Positions 11,014-21,293 are shown, counted from the stretch's first letter. The stretch is 64,000 nucleotides of DNA from Nitzschia sp. DOCU1 (GCA_951394045.1 OX595986.1:2695534-2759533); one strand, 5' to 3'. Numbers and translations are program-made. Notes: generated by a model not told the origin, from the letters alone.

Positions 11014-12090
11014 CTAGAGCTCTTTTTCCATGACTTGACACTTGCCCTGAATGAATCCAAGCTTGGAGTCACGTCCAATCTCGGTAAGACAATCATCCTT
11101 AGCAGTCGTCGCTACAAGGAAGCAGTAGTGCCGCATAATCAGCATCCATTCTTCCACTTCATCGAGAAATTCGGCTCGATTGGCGAGTTGACGTTGTTCG
11201 GAAGTCACAATGGATTCGTAAGCGGCCCACATGTCACAGCCTACAGCACGGGCAAAGCCTGCGTGTATCAACTGTTCGAGTTGAGCTTGCAAACTGCGCG
11301 TTTGCAACAAACAACAATCCGGACTAGCGACTCGAGCCTGAACCAGATTTTGTTCCATCATGTTCCCAAAGACGTCGGAGCCAAGTATGGGTTCATAGAG
11401 AGCAATCCATGTATCGGCAGTACCTTGTTTGGCAGTCGCCAAATGTTCCACCAAGGACCGAGTCGATTCGGCTGGTAGGTACATAAAGACACATTCCAGT
11501 AGAAATAAAGTGGGCAACTTTGGATTCAATCCAAGACTTTGCAATAGTTCTTGAGGAGAATCTCTCAGGTCGGCCGCTACTAGATGATATTGAGAACTTT
11601 TACTGCAAAAGCCAGTGGGCGTTGGTGTAAACTTTGGACAACACTGAGACAGCATGGGCGATTCTTGAATCGTCTTGGCTTTTTCCTGAATGACACTGGA
11701 ATGATCTACTTCATACCAGTGCACACTGGGCAAGTGAAGTTTCTGATCCTTGATAAAGTCTTCCATGCCCATGAGACTCTTGGTGATGAATCGAAAATAC
11801 GAAGTGTCCTTTCCCGCGCCCAGTACGACAATTTCACATCCTGCACTTGCGACTGGGGACTTGAGAAAGCTTGTAATGGCACGATCCATGCAACAAACTC
11901 GGGCATGAGTACCACGCTTGATGATGGGTTGAAAGTGTCGACGCTGCTGTGGTTGTCGAATGCTGGCAGCATGAGCAAAGGCATCCACAAAGGGATCGCG
12001 ATAGTACTTGGCCTTGGCGGTCGCATCCTTGGCCAAGATGGCATCTTCGGCGGTGGCAATGATTCGGAAATCAGTATTTGGATCCTTCAT
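11014..12090 (-). CDS. LCMT1: Leucine carboxyl methyltransferase (PP2A C-subunit)
   Basis: SAM-dependent enzyme that methylates the C-terminal Leu of the PP2A catalytic subunit, controlling PP2A holoenzyme assembly. Single exon, 358 residues, close to the usual size. Family features are KYYRDPFVDAF near residue 30 (substrate lid), RGTHAR, the SAM-binding strand VVLGAGKDTSYFR (the family consensus has LGAG-x-DT), the acidic strand WYEVDHS, and LFLLECVFMYLP, the classic LCMT segment. The start at 12090 is a clean ATG with no better upstream choice. It is divergent from the UFD1/UBX gene. Confidence 0.92.
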   Translation of the reverse strand: MKDPNTDFRIIATAEDAILAKDATAKAKYYRDPFVDAFAHAASIRQPQQRRHFQPIIKRGTHARVCCMDRAITSFLKSPVASAGCEIVVLGAGKDTSYFRFITKSLMGMEDFIKDQKLHLPSVHWYEVDHSSVIQEKAKTIQESPMLSQCCPKFTPTPTGFCSKSSQYHLVAADLRDSPQELLQSLGLNPKLPTLFLLECVFMYLPAESTRSLVEHLATAKQGTADTWIALYEPILGSDVFGNMMEQNLVQARVASPDCCLLQTRSLQAQLEQLIHAGFARAVGCDMWAAYESIVTSEQRQLANRAEFLDEVEEWMLIMRHYCFLVATTAKDDCLTEIGRDSKLGFIQGKCQVMEKEL

Positions 12091-12491
12091 GCTGATGCGA
12101 GTCTATTAAATGTTATGATTGTAGTAGTCGAGTAGCGTAGCTAAGACGACAGCAGGATGACCAGAAGTGGGAAATGAAGACTATGCTGGTGCTCCTCCAC
12201 ATCATCATCCCCATCGTGGTCTTCCGAAAAAGCCTCTTCTCTTTTTTTTGCGGTTCCCGAAATCTTTGCCGTTCGGTGGCCAGACCACTTGTTGAAGTCG
12301 AAAGGGTCATAAATATGATGACGTCATCCACCCACGAAGCATCTCGAAGCCCATCGATTTCGCGCGCAAAATCAACGGCCGGCTTCTTTCGACGGGGAAT
12401 CATTTTCCCACAAAAGAAGGAAAAGGCTTTTCGAACACGATTACAACCATCCTTCCACAACAAAGTAACAACAACACTAATATCTATAACC
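12091..12491. promoter_or_regulatory. Divergent promoter region, LCMT1 / UFD1-UBX
   Basis: About 400 bp between two start codons. The UFD1-UBX frame stays open back to 12174, but that part has leader-like composition, so it is treated as 5' UTR. It contains one perfect cAMP-response-type palindrome (listed separately). Confidence 0.5.
12319..12326. promoter_or_regulatory. CRE palindrome TGACGTCA
   Basis: Exact TGACGTCA, 166 bp upstream of the ATG at 12492. Such elements bind CREB/ATF-type bZIP factors and are known as CO2/cAMP-responsive elements in P. tricornutum promoters. Function here is inferred from position only. Confidence 0.5.
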
Positions 12492-13973
12492 ATGATGAAC
12501 TTTGATGACGCCGCTCAGCGGCTAGCCCGTGATCAGCAAAAAATCCGAGGCCGCAAACCGGTCGTCGTCTCACAAAAAGCCAAACAGCAAGCCGAATTTC
12601 AACGCAAGCAGCGCGCTCAAATGCAAGCCGAACGAGAGCGACAACGACGGGTGACAGACTATCAAACTCAATATTTAAAGGGATGTGAACGAGCCCTACA
12701 TGTCAAGAGTCTTGGTGCTTCATTATTGCAACCCACGTCCATTTATGGAACGGGCGATAAAATCTCATTACCGCCGTCCGTGTTGGAGACGTTGACGGCA
12801 GAACTGGGAAATTCAGCATCGACAGGAAATCCATGGACGTTTCGAATCGGAATTCAAAATCCAGATTATCAATTTCCAGCCTCACCCTTGATTCAGACAT
12901 TGAAACCCCCGTCTGAACTCACGGACGACCACGACGACATGATGGATAGTGACGACGACGATAATGATGATCGACTACCGTATTTGGACGAAATGGCACA
13001 CAAATATATTGCCTACACGCATTGTACAGTGGTGGAATTTACGCAAGACGAAGGCCATGTCGGTATTCCTCAGCATATTGCGACGGCATTGTTGGATCCC
13101 AAAAATCGATTGCCAGCCTTTTGCACAAAGGACATTCCAGTCACACGTACCGTCGACCCTGCAAAATCAGGAGCAACAGAAACCGAAGAAGACACAAATA
13201 TGGAAGTAATGGAAGATCCATCTTCGGCTACCCCTGGTCACGTGGCGTATGGTGCATTTGACATTCCAAATGTCCCACTCGAAATTTCTCTAGTAAAATT
13301 GCCCAAGGGAAAAGGCTGCACACTGGTGCCTACCAAGGAAGCCATACGGCGTGGCTTTTATGGTCTCAAGGATGTCAAGCTGGTTTTGGAGCAGTCGTTG
13401 ATTCGTACTAGAGCGACATTGTCCAAAGGAGACGTTGTCAGCACTTGGCATCGAGGAGTTCAATTTGATTTAATAGTCACGCAGGTACTTCCTTCGGCAT
13501 TTGGAGCTGTCACATGTATCAATACTGATATTGAAGTCGACATTGGTGAAACAACTACAGAGACCGATCAATTGAATACAGGGCACTCTTCCTCCGGGGC
13601 CAAGGGCTACACATTGGGGACTGGACAAACGCTTGGGTCGGCGCCAACACCGGCAGCCTCGTCTTCTACTTCTCCAATGACTCCTCCAACAGCTACACTT
13701 TTACCAGAACCGCCCGTGGATCAGACGGAAAATGTAGTGAGTGTGCAGATACGGTTCAGTGGAGGAACTGGAAGGCGACGATTCGACGTGTCCAAGGCTA
13801 CCGTTCGGGACTTGTTGGATTTTGCAGCGTCGCTGCTCCAACAACAAGAAGATAACTTTCGCTTGGTGACGAGATTTCCTCGTCGGGTATTAGAAGCAGC
13901 TTCCGCCGCGTCAAAACTGGTGGAAGTAGGCATCCATCCGGGGCAAGAGCTCTTTCTTGTCGAAATGATATAA
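12492..13973 (+). CDS. UFD1-domain protein with C-terminal UBX domain
   Basis: Probable CDC48/p97 cofactor in ubiquitin-dependent protein extraction. The chosen start at 12492 (MMNFDDAAQRL) gives 493 residues; 106 in-frame codons upstream look like leader. After an Arg/Gln-rich coiled coil (about 10-60), residues about 75-350 match the UFD1 fold: LPPSVLETLTAEL (N-terminal barrel), VGIPQHI, LPKGKGCTLVP and the closing strand CINTDIEVDIGE. A Ser/Thr/Pro linker leads to residues about 410-493, where IRFSGGTGRRRFD and FRLVTRFPRRVL are UBX-type, including the FPRR turn that contacts CDC48. UFD1 plus UBX in one chain is unusual, since UFD1 normally uses SHP motifs. No plastid targeting sequence, so it is not the plastid SELMA copy. 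Confidence 0.85.
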   Translation: MMNFDDAAQRLARDQQKIRGRKPVVVSQKAKQQAEFQRKQRAQMQAERERQRRVTDYQTQYLKGCERALHVKSLGASLLQPTSIYGTGDKISLPPSVLETLTAELGNSASTGNPWTFRIGIQNPDYQFPASPLIQTLKPPSELTDDHDDMMDSDDDDNDDRLPYLDEMAHKYIAYTHCTVVEFTQDEGHVGIPQHIATALLDPKNRLPAFCTKDIPVTRTVDPAKSGATETEEDTNMEVMEDPSSATPGHVAYGAFDIPNVPLEISLVKLPKGKGCTLVPTKEAIRRGFYGLKDVKLVLEQSLIRTRATLSKGDVVSTWHRGVQFDLIVTQVLPSAFGAVTCINTDIEVDIGETTTETDQLNTGHSSSGAKGYTLGTGQTLGSAPTPAASSSTSPMTPPTATLLPEPPVDQTENVVSVQIRFSGGTGRRRFDVSKATVRDLLDFAASLLQQQEDNFRLVTRFPRRVLEAASAASKLVEVGIHPGQELFLVEMI

Positions 13974-14165
13974 CGTGAATAAAAAGCGGACGAGCAACGG
14001 TAGTAGTAGTAGAAAGTTTTGTTTCGAAGCCTACTAGTCAAACTAGTACGTGTTGACTGGCTACTATTGTGCACGAGGCGTGAGAGTAGTTGAAACGTTT
14101 CTAGAAATTCGTTCTCTAGAGTAATAGTTACTAGTTTTTCAGCGTGAGAGGCTTGGATGAATTAT

Positions 14166-14966
14166 TTACCGAATGTGCATGTGGTCATCAAAGCTCTCGA
14201 CGGGTTCCATCCATTCCCCGGGGGAAGGACGTCTGTTACGCCAAGGAGACTTGTATTCATCATCCGTTTCGCTATCAGAAGCATCCTCCACAATAATGGT
14301 AACGCGCTTCTTTGCCTTTTTCTTGTTTTTGCCATTATTTTTTGCTGTCGTTTCGGCTTGCACAGGATTGCGCTCCTCAGTCTCCATGGCGTTTATAGTA
14401 TGTGATGTCGAAGAGGATGTTCGGATCGGCACCTTTTTCGAAACGTTTGGTTTGGGAAGAACCTTTTCTTCTTCCATATCTTCGTCCTCTGATGGTGTGC
14501 GGGCCGCCGACGGCTTTCGAGTAGTAGATGTTCCTACTTGGACTCGATAAATGCGTCCATCGGGGCCACGCATTAGTCGATACACGGGCTCTTCTACTGC
14601 CTCTTCAAAAACATCATCGAGCTCATCCTCGTCGTCGTCGGAATAGTCGCCCCTCAAATATCGCAAAGCACGAAGACGCTCCTTTCGCTCGGCTTCTTCT
14701 TGTGCTGCACGTCTGCGGCGAAGCTCCTTTTCATAAGCTTCCTGCTCCTCCATTAACTGTTGTTGACGAAGGCGTCTCGCGTATTCCTGACGACGACGTA
14801 ATCGTTCTTGTTCCTCCATTTCCTTCAATCGGTAATAGCGTTCCAGCTCAGCACGTCGCCGGGCTTCTTCCGCTGCTCGTCGCCTTTGCTGCTCATAGTA
14901 GGAACGGGGGCGATGGTAATAGTAGCCATCATCGAAATCGGAAAAGAATGGACTTCCCAACATCAT
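14166..14966 (-). CDS. Hypothetical coiled-coil protein
   Basis: Not recognised. Single exon, 266 residues, starting with two adjacent ATGs. Residues about 20-105 are a highly charged Arg/Glu/Gln helix that should form a long coiled coil or single alpha-helix. Then come an acidic block (DDDEDELDD), a short ordered segment YRLMRGPDGRIYRVQV (about 128-143), a Ser/Thr linker and a Lys-rich region (about 210-225). The PDGRIYRV segment is the only part that looks like a conserved motif. It converges with the UFD1-UBX gene (192 bp between stops). Confidence 0.7.
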   Translation of the reverse strand: MMLGSPFFSDFDDGYYYHRPRSYYEQQRRRAAEEARRRAELERYYRLKEMEEQERLRRRQEYARRLRQQQLMEEQEAYEKELRRRRAAQEEAERKERLRALRYLRGDYSDDDEDELDDVFEEAVEEPVYRLMRGPDGRIYRVQVGTSTTRKPSAARTPSEDEDMEEEKVLPKPNVSKKVPIRTSSSTSHTINAMETEERNPVQAETTAKNNGKNKKKAKKRVTIIVEDASDSETDDEYKSPWRNRRPSPGEWMEPVESFDDHMHIR

Positions 14967-15360
14967 CTTGGTGGAATCAATCGTAAAGAAGGTATATGCG
15001 GTTGTGTTTTGTCAAATTTGGAAATTATGAGCTCATGTTGACTCCGAGAGGCCTGTGACATTTTCCTGTCATTTTTCCTTCGAATTCGATGAAAGTCAAT
15101 GGTGCACGACTGACTGTACTTTTCTCGTGCAGATTTGCCGAAATGACACTTTCAATCGTGCAAAGAGGACTAAATCTGAGCCTTTGTCGATACGATAGAT
15201 CGAGGGGGTCGAATCACCAACGTCATCATCATGCATCCAAGCGCGAAATGTGAGCAAAAAAGAAAAAAAGGAGAGGGGGGATTTTCATCACATCATCATC
15301 AGAGTGATATGGCATCAGACGATCTCAACAAATCCATGCATATCCAGTAGGTTTGGGTGT
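14967..15360. promoter_or_regulatory. Divergent promoter region
   Basis: About 390 bp between the starts of the coiled-coil gene and the DUF6816-like gene. It contains a purine-rich run near 15255-15285. No other structure was seen. Confidence 0.4.
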
Positions 15361-16209
15361 ATGATCATAGGAGTGTTCAATCGGTCAACCATGGTCACAG
15401 CGAGTTGCCGGGTCAAATTCGCCTTCATCCATCTGTTCCTTTGCATCAGTCGGTCCAGGGGCTTGTCCGCGCAAATAACCAAGACAGCGACGCCAACTGG
15501 CGGCGAAGGGCCCGACTTCCAAATATGTTGGATTCGACGAGGCTTCTTGAGCGCTCCCGCATTGATGTTAAAGCCTTCTGCTGCTTTGGCAATACCGCCT
15601 GTAGCACGAGACGTTGATGTGGGCGGTGGATTCGACCTACTGGGACGCCCGCGACTTTCAGCCCGTGATGTCACGTATCCAATCTCCATGGAGGGTCCGT
15701 GGATTTGTAGCCTTGTGGCAACGCTGGTGGAGGGTGACTTCTTTCAAGCCGAGTCAGCATGGAGGGCCCTGGGGGGTGGAGATCTAGCTGTGAACAAAGT
15801 TGAATCCTTCACCACAAGGTTCATCCGATCGGATCTTGCTGGCGATGGCGTCGTCAACGACCGAGGCTACGAGCTGTCTTCGCGAAAGAAAGTCCCAACA
15901 GTCACTTGGAGTGTTGACAATCCAGACGTTCTAGAGTACGACAAGATCCGGATAACCGTAGTGAAACGAGGGGTGGAGCCACCTTCGGACCAAGGTTTCG
16001 GCTTTGATGAACTTTACCGTATTGATGATGGGCTTGTCACGCGAGCAGTGCAAGTCAAAAGACGTTATCGAAGGTCTTTCGATGCTAGCGGAAACCGCGT
16101 AGTGGAGGGATTGGAAATTATGAAAACGTTTCGAGTGCTGGATGGCGTAGCTGGGACGGAACTTCCTACTTCCACTACCAAAGCACAGCTACGACTAACT
16201 AGGTCATGA
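15361..16209 (+). CDS. DUF6816-like plastid protein
   Basis: Resembles a family of uncharacterised proteins of cyanobacteria and plastids (DUF6816). The ATG at 15361 gives 282 residues; 15391 is an alternative. The N-terminus has a basic start and a hydrophobic core (FAFIHLFLCI) followed by an Ala/Pro-rich stretch, consistent with organelle targeting. Residues about 95-270 carry the family pattern: YPISMEGPWICSLVATL (the M-E-G-x-W strand), then FTTRFI, DRGYELSSR, and a second beta half with the basic stretch QVKRRYRR. Function unknown. Its stop codon abuts the stop codon of the opposite-strand gene at 16210 with no base between them. Confidence 0.68.
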   Translation: MIIGVFNRSTMVTASCRVKFAFIHLFLCISRSRGLSAQITKTATPTGGEGPDFQICWIRRGFLSAPALMLKPSAALAIPPVARDVDVGGGFDLLGRPRLSARDVTYPISMEGPWICSLVATLVEGDFFQAESAWRALGGGDLAVNKVESFTTRFIRSDLAGDGVVNDRGYELSSRKKVPTVTWSVDNPDVLEYDKIRITVVKRGVEPPSDQGFGFDELYRIDDGLVTRAVQVKRRYRRSFDASGNRVVEGLEIMKTFRVLDGVAGTELPTSTTKAQLRLTRS

Positions 16210-17798
16210 TTACGACATTACGGCGCTTCTTCTACCACCCCACACTTCGTCGAGAGAAAGTTCAACAGTTCCATCCACTTCGGTGGTGTGTGCACCAATA
16301 CTTGCCAGCGAGAGAACCGCGGCAGCATCGTCTCCTCCATCAATCGCTTCTTCGGGAAACCAAACACCGGGTTCCACACGGTTGGATAAGAGGGCGCAAC
16401 AAAAGGCAACCACACACTCCCCGACGCACGGTTCTAGATTCTCATGGGCATAGATAGCAGTTGCACGAGCCTTGGGATTCTTGGCAGCAGTGACATCCAC
16501 TCGCATCGCGTTAGTTGCCCCAGCAAAATAGTCTACAACTCGAACGATTGGCAATGAAAACAGAGCAAGCTTCGTCATGATGTCTTCATTCGCCAGTAAC
16601 GACGGCGGAAGCTGGGCCATCACCCCCAAAAGCGTGTTCCAAAAGCCCGGTGCCGTACCGAAAAGTGCCTTGACGTTACCAACCCCGAGGACGTCGTGAC
16701 TACGCGTTCGTGAGATGGAAATCCCGTAAAGGTAGTAGTGTTGAATCAAACAATATGCAATCCAATCACTTACATCGAGGCTGTTTCAAGCAAATTCAGA
16801 TGAGCGATTGGTTTGTCGCCGACGATTGGTCCAAAGTTCACTGTAGTGTATTCCTTCATAGCCTTGACAGGTTTCCGCCGTCCATTTACAATGGTAAGTG
16901 CCTCCTCTGCAAGAATCAAAAACGTCGCCACCAGTAATGTAGATCCAGCACCCCCCGAACCTGGTGTTGGAAGGCCAAGCGAAATCATCGGTCAGCAACG
17001 CTAAGAAATCAGACATTCCTTCTCCCTCTACGTACCCGCAGTGAAGAAACCGAAGTCTACTGTGAGATCTTCCGGGACCAGGGACTTATCACTCGCGAGA
17101 ACTTTTCGGGTCAACTGCTTCGCCATTAGACTAGATACACCAGGCTGCCGACGAGAAATTTAAAGTGAGCTTGACCACGATTTCGTTGCACGAAAACTAG
17201 CGCAACTCACCCAGCATCCAGTGCTAATAATGGAAGGAACTTTTGAGTCCTTAGCCTTTTGGAAATATTTGGTCTTGGCCGCACTTGCTGTACAGTAGTC
17301 GTCACAGACATCAGCATACGGAACCCCATTGGAAACAGCCGCCTCGATGACCCCATTCGGTGTTGTTGCTTTGCCTTGAAAGGGACCGGCTGTGTGTACC
17401 ACCAGATCAAACACTTTCGAGTTCAGCACGGAAGAGACGGAGTCTACGCGTTCGCGATCTATCTTTGCAAATTCAATTGCAGTGGTGTCGATCGCAGGGA
17501 AATTTTCTATCCATCGTTTCTTTGAACTTTCGTAGGATTCGACGCGTGTTCCCCCGACTGTCACTTTTGCGCCCCTCTTGAGGAGTTGAGTGACAACAGA
17601 CCCTCCGACTCTGCCGCTACCCCCGACAACAAGTACTTGTTTGCCGCGGAGAACATCAAAACTTATTTCCGATACCGCCGAAGTCTGTGCCGACAATGCT
17701 AAGGAAAATGGCGTCGGGTGGAGATTCGCCACATGGCTTTGCAGAAAGGCCCAGCTTTCCGCCAAAAATGATAACAGCAACAAACGTAGAAAGAACAT
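16210..17798 (-). CDS. Saccharopine-dehydrogenase-like NAD(P)-binding plastid protein
   Basis: Predicted NAD(P)-binding oxidoreductase of the saccharopine dehydrogenase-like/SDR superfamily; substrate unknown. Four exons: 17798-17211, 17144-17036, 16960-16774 and 16699-16210 (457 residues). All introns are 65-75 bp with GT-AG borders, and the phases agree. The N-terminus MFFLRLLLLSFLAESWAFLQ is a signal peptide ending at Ala-Phe, the diatom plastid import motif. Residues about 54-70 hold the Rossmann turn VVGGSGRVGGS; HTAGPFQG, YADVCDDY and the spliced STGCWPGVSSLMA match the family. The last exon restores DVLGVGNVKALFGTAPGFWN-like sequence. Membrane-like hydrophobic residues follow in exon 3. 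Two CRE-type sites lie about 155-170 bp upstream. Confidence 0.85.
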
Positions 17799-18099
17799 CG
17801 CTGTCGAAGGTTCCCAGCAATGTTCCTCCCGGGATAGCACACAAAGGGACAAACCCCGAACCACCGACCTCTGAGATAGTCCGGCATCATGGTCATGGGG
17901 TGTTGCGATCTTTCCCTCGATTTTGTCGAGGGCGAAAAGGATGATGAAGCTGACGCGGCATTATGACGTCATCTACCAGATACATATTTGACTACGTAGT
18001 ACATCACGTACGATAGAATCATACGCTGAGTAGCACTCAATAATACACAATGAGTAGCTATCATATCGTAGCTATCAAGGAGTAGTGGGACCCAATCGC
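17799..18099. other. Intergenic region upstream of the plastid oxidoreductase gene
   Basis: Between the start of the oxidoreductase gene and the 3' end of cpSRP54 on the same strand. It holds the CRE-type pair and, near 18000-18080, AT-rich sequence with ACTACGTAGTAC-like palindromes. No gene. Confidence 0.45.
17951..17971. promoter_or_regulatory. Paired CRE-type sites TGACGC + TGACGTCA
   Basis: TGACGC at 17951-17956 and a perfect TGACGTCA at 17964-17971, 7 bp apart, about 155-170 bp upstream of the ATG at 17798. Paired TGACG-type boxes are the described form of CO2/cAMP-responsive elements in the diatom PtCA1 promoter. Regulation by CO2 here is inference. Confidence 0.5.
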
Positions 18100-19991
18100 T
18101 CATCCGAAACCACCTCCGAAGCCTTTTCCACCTTTGCCTTTCTTCTTGCTCGCTCGTCGCGATGCACGGTTGCCTGCCAATTGCATGTCTAAATTGTCGG
18201 CACCGGCCATTGCGGGATCCATCATCCCAGGATCCGCCCCACCTCCTGGCATCATCTTCGACATGCGACTCATCATTGTTCGCATTCGCTGGAACTCACT
18301 CATAAATGCAGAAGCATCTTGAAGCTTCATACCAGAACCCTTCGCAATTCGCTGGAGGCGTGATCGAGCGGTAGGAGAGGATATCAACAGATCAGGCCGC
18401 TTGCGTTCTTGCTTCGTCATGCTGCATATCATGGCTTCGTTCTTCTTCAACCTAGCCTCTGCCGCCCTAATCTGGTTGGTATCAATCTTCCCGGCCAATC
18501 CAGGCATCAATTTGGCCGCTCCGGCGAGGTTTCCCATGTTCGCCACCATTTTGGCTTGTTTCAGGAAATCATCAAAGTCGAAGCCAGCACTCATCATCTT
18601 CTGTTGCATCTCCATCGCCTCTTCTTCGGAAACCTGAGCGGCAGCCTTCTCCACGAGACTCACAACATCTCCCATGCCCAAGATGCGAGACGCCATACGA
18701 TCGGGGAAGAATGGTTCCAAGTCAGCAGTCTTTTCACCGGTTCCCACGAATTTGATTGGCTTTCCACTAACGCCTCGAACGCTGACAGCGGCACCACCAC
18801 GCGAATCACCATCCATCTTTGTCAAAATAGCACCAGTAAGCCCGACGGCAGAGTCAAAGGCAGCCGTAAGCGACGCCGCCTCCTGACCAGTCATCGCATC
18901 GACGACAAGAAGAGTCTCATCCGGATTCACTTTCGGCGCAGATGAGTACGACGATCTGTCACGCATGGCAACCCAGCAAGAATATGGCGCTCTTACCTGC
19001 TTTCTTGATATTTCGAAGCTCATTCATCAAATCCGTGTCGATAACCTGGCGACCCGCAGTATCGACGATGACTGTATCAAATCCTTCGGCCTTCGCCTTT
19101 GCGACCGCTTCCTTCGCAATGTCAACCGGGTTGGCATCCGTTCCCAGGGAAAATACTTCCACATCAATCGTCGCCCCAAGAACTTCCAATTGCTTTATGG
19201 CAGCTGGTCGATACACATCTGCGGCCGCTAGAAGAACCTTTCTGTTGCGTTTGGGAAGCTTTGTAGCTAGTACGCGCTGGTCGCCTTCCACTTCGGACGC
19301 CAGTGAATAATCCAGCTCTCGATCCTTCAAGTATAGGGCCAATTTTCCTGCCGCAGTTGTCTTACCCGCGCCCTGCAAACCTGCCAAGAGGACGACGGCT
19401 GGATCTTTTGCTGTTCCCACTGCAAGGGTCGCGGCGGGTGCGCTGTCCCCTCCACCCATGTCCGAATAAGATTGAACTGACGAGTCTCCTCCCATCATAT
19501 CCAAAAGCTCATCGTACATGGCTTTAATAAATTGTTGATCTGCTGTGACTCCTTTTATCACTTCCTCGCCCAAACTTCGCTTTTTGACTCCATCGATCAG
19601 AGCATCAGCCACATCAATGTTCACATCGGCATCCAGCAACGCCCGGCGAACTTCCCGCAAAGCTGGTTTGATGCTAGCTTCGGTAATTCTACAAGAGAAC
19701 CAAGATGAGTATTTCAGCAAGGTGTTGGTTGCATGTATCGGTTTGTCGAACTTACCGCTTCTTTGGGCCAAAATTCTTGGCGATTTCAGTCAGCGCATTT
19801 GTGAGCTGATCAAACATCATATTAAGCTGAACAGACCCCCTTGTCGACGAGGGTTGAGGCCGCATCGCAATATTCTGTGTGAACGAAGATGAAAGGGACC
19901 CAGTCGACCATCGCTGTAATGGGGAGAAGGCAGCCGAGCAGCCCACCCCAGCAAGAGCGACGAACGCCCATCGCCATCGGAATGGTAACAT
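18100..19991 (-). CDS. Chloroplast signal recognition particle GTPase (cpSRP54)
   Basis: SRP54/Ffh-type GTPase that directs proteins to the thylakoid membrane. Exons are 19991-19756, 19688-18997 and 18929-18100 (585 residues); introns of 67 bp each. The second acceptor was chosen at GAAAG|TG because it restores the conserved KKAVNPDETLLVVDAMTG. The N-terminus has a signal peptide (FVALAGVGC) and SAAFSP, a textbook ASAFAP plastid motif. The N-helical domain, P-loop LLAGLQGAGKTTAAGKLA (about 135-152), DTAG (G3), TKMDGDSRGGA (G4 region) and a Met-rich M domain (about 440-560) follow in order. The C-terminus is Lys/Gly-rich. A stretch rich in Gly/Asp/Ser just before the P-loop is longer than in bacterial Ffh. 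Confidence 0.94.
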
Positions 19992-20444
19992 AGTCGACCA
20001 AGTCAGGATTCACAACGCCAACAACGAGACTTTTCTATGATTGTTGGGTTATCTAACAGTGGTGGTGGCCCTTAGTGTCCTCGTATCCTGAACTATTATT
20101 CTACCGCCAGCAAACGACAATCTGTGGGTTTGGATCGATTGAAGCCTTGATGAATCATCTCATCATCGTGTCATGTCGTCGCTGCGCGGTGATGTGCGTA
20201 GAGGCAATCCGCCTTGTCCCCCGGACAAAGTACGTGGTTTCCTGTCGCGCGGTGTCGCGCGTGCAGCCATCCAAAAATTCACACCAACACGAGTCTTGCC
20301 ACGAATGAAATAGGCAACGTTGTTGGTCGACGATGACCCTCGCTGCTTTTGTACCTTTGACATACAAGGAACCGATAGCCATTCTTCTCCTTTAGAGAGC
20401 ACACAATAAGCTATGCAAACTTCCCAACAATTAACTTCGTAGAA
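19992..20444. promoter_or_regulatory. Divergent promoter region, cpSRP54 / NUDIX
   Basis: About 450 bp between two start codons. No repeats or RNA genes recognised. Confidence 0.4.
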
Positions 20445-21293
20445 ATGCGAAACAGAATGAATCACACTCATCCCCAAACGCCTGATTTCAAAGGTATTTC
20501 TCCGGCTGTTCCAAGGGCCATTGTGGCATCTCTGCGCTTTCAGCGAAACGCCTTGGCTCTTCTATGCACCGTCCTTGCAGGTTGGATTGCACTGTCTCCA
20601 AATGGGCTTGCGCTGCAGTCCTTGAGAGGCACGAGCGAATGTCGGTTCTACTTCGGGAAATATCGAGGGCCCAATTATTATAGCAAAGAGAGTGGCACGG
20701 TCGGGGAGCCGAAATGCCTGGTCGAATCCAAATGGCTCAAGCTGTCACAGCATTCGGTGCGATTTCCAGGAAGCATAACAACTTTTGATGACTGGATGTG
20801 GATTGACTACCATGATAGAATCAATGTGCTCGTCGAGGCCAAGAGAAATGATGACGGTGAAAGGCGATTTCTCGTATTTGAGCAATCCAAATACGCGCTG
20901 GAGGGCAGATCTTCCAAAGCAATTGTAGGTGGCATCATCGAACCAGGTGAAAGCCCTGAAGGTGCAGCAAGACGAGAAGTAGATGAAGAAATGAACGGGC
21001 TCAAATGTGAAAAATTCCATGCGCTTGGACGGTACCGAACTGATGTGAATCGTGGCATGGGCTGGCTTAACGCCTTTCTAGCTACGGATTGTGACCACGA
21101 TGCAGCGAAGGAAAATCGACATGTTGCACTTGCCGACGAAGTGGGAGTTGCCGATACCGAGAGACAACGTATCCAGTCCGTCACTCTAACAGAGCTGCGA
21201 GAAATGGCACGGAACGGCCGGTTTCTGGAAGTGCAGTGGACAGCAACTGTCGCCCTCGCGCTCTTGCACCTTGAACTAATAGAGACGCGGTAG
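20445..21293 (+). CDS. NUDIX hydrolase-like protein with N-terminal hydrophobic segment
   Basis: Single exon, 282 residues. The NUDIX box (GIIEPGE then seven residues, then REVDEEM, about residues 165-187) has the metal-binding Glu residues of a nucleoside-diphosphate-linked hydrolase. The usual Gly after EEx is shifted (EEMNG), a small deviation. Preceding strands (VLVEAKRNDDGERRFLVFEQ) fit the ADP-sugar pyrophosphatase-like fold. Residues about 30-55 are hydrophobic (ALALLCTVLAGWIALS) and could be a signal anchor or part of an organelle presequence. Substrate cannot be predicted. Confidence 0.85.
   Translation: MRNRMNHTHPQTPDFKGISPAVPRAIVASLRFQRNALALLCTVLAGWIALSPNGLALQSLRGTSECRFYFGKYRGPNYYSKESGTVGEPKCLVESKWLKLSQHSVRFPGSITTFDDWMWIDYHDRINVLVEAKRNDDGERRFLVFEQSKYALEGRSSKAIVGGIIEPGESPEGAARREVDEEMNGLKCEKFHALGRYRTDVNRGMGWLNAFLATDCDHDAAKENRHVALADEVGVADTERQRIQSVTLTELREMARNGRFLEVQWTATVALALLHLELIETR

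Noticed and set aside
12174..12491. In-frame 106-codon N-terminal extension of the UFD1-UBX protein
   Set aside because: Composition is leader-like, it contains the CRE palindrome, and the ATG at 12492 starts a conserved-looking N-terminus.
18930..18996. Alternative acceptor at GACAG in the second cpSRP54 intron
   Set aside because: It breaks the frame; the later GAAAG acceptor restores both the phase and the conserved SRP54 sequence.
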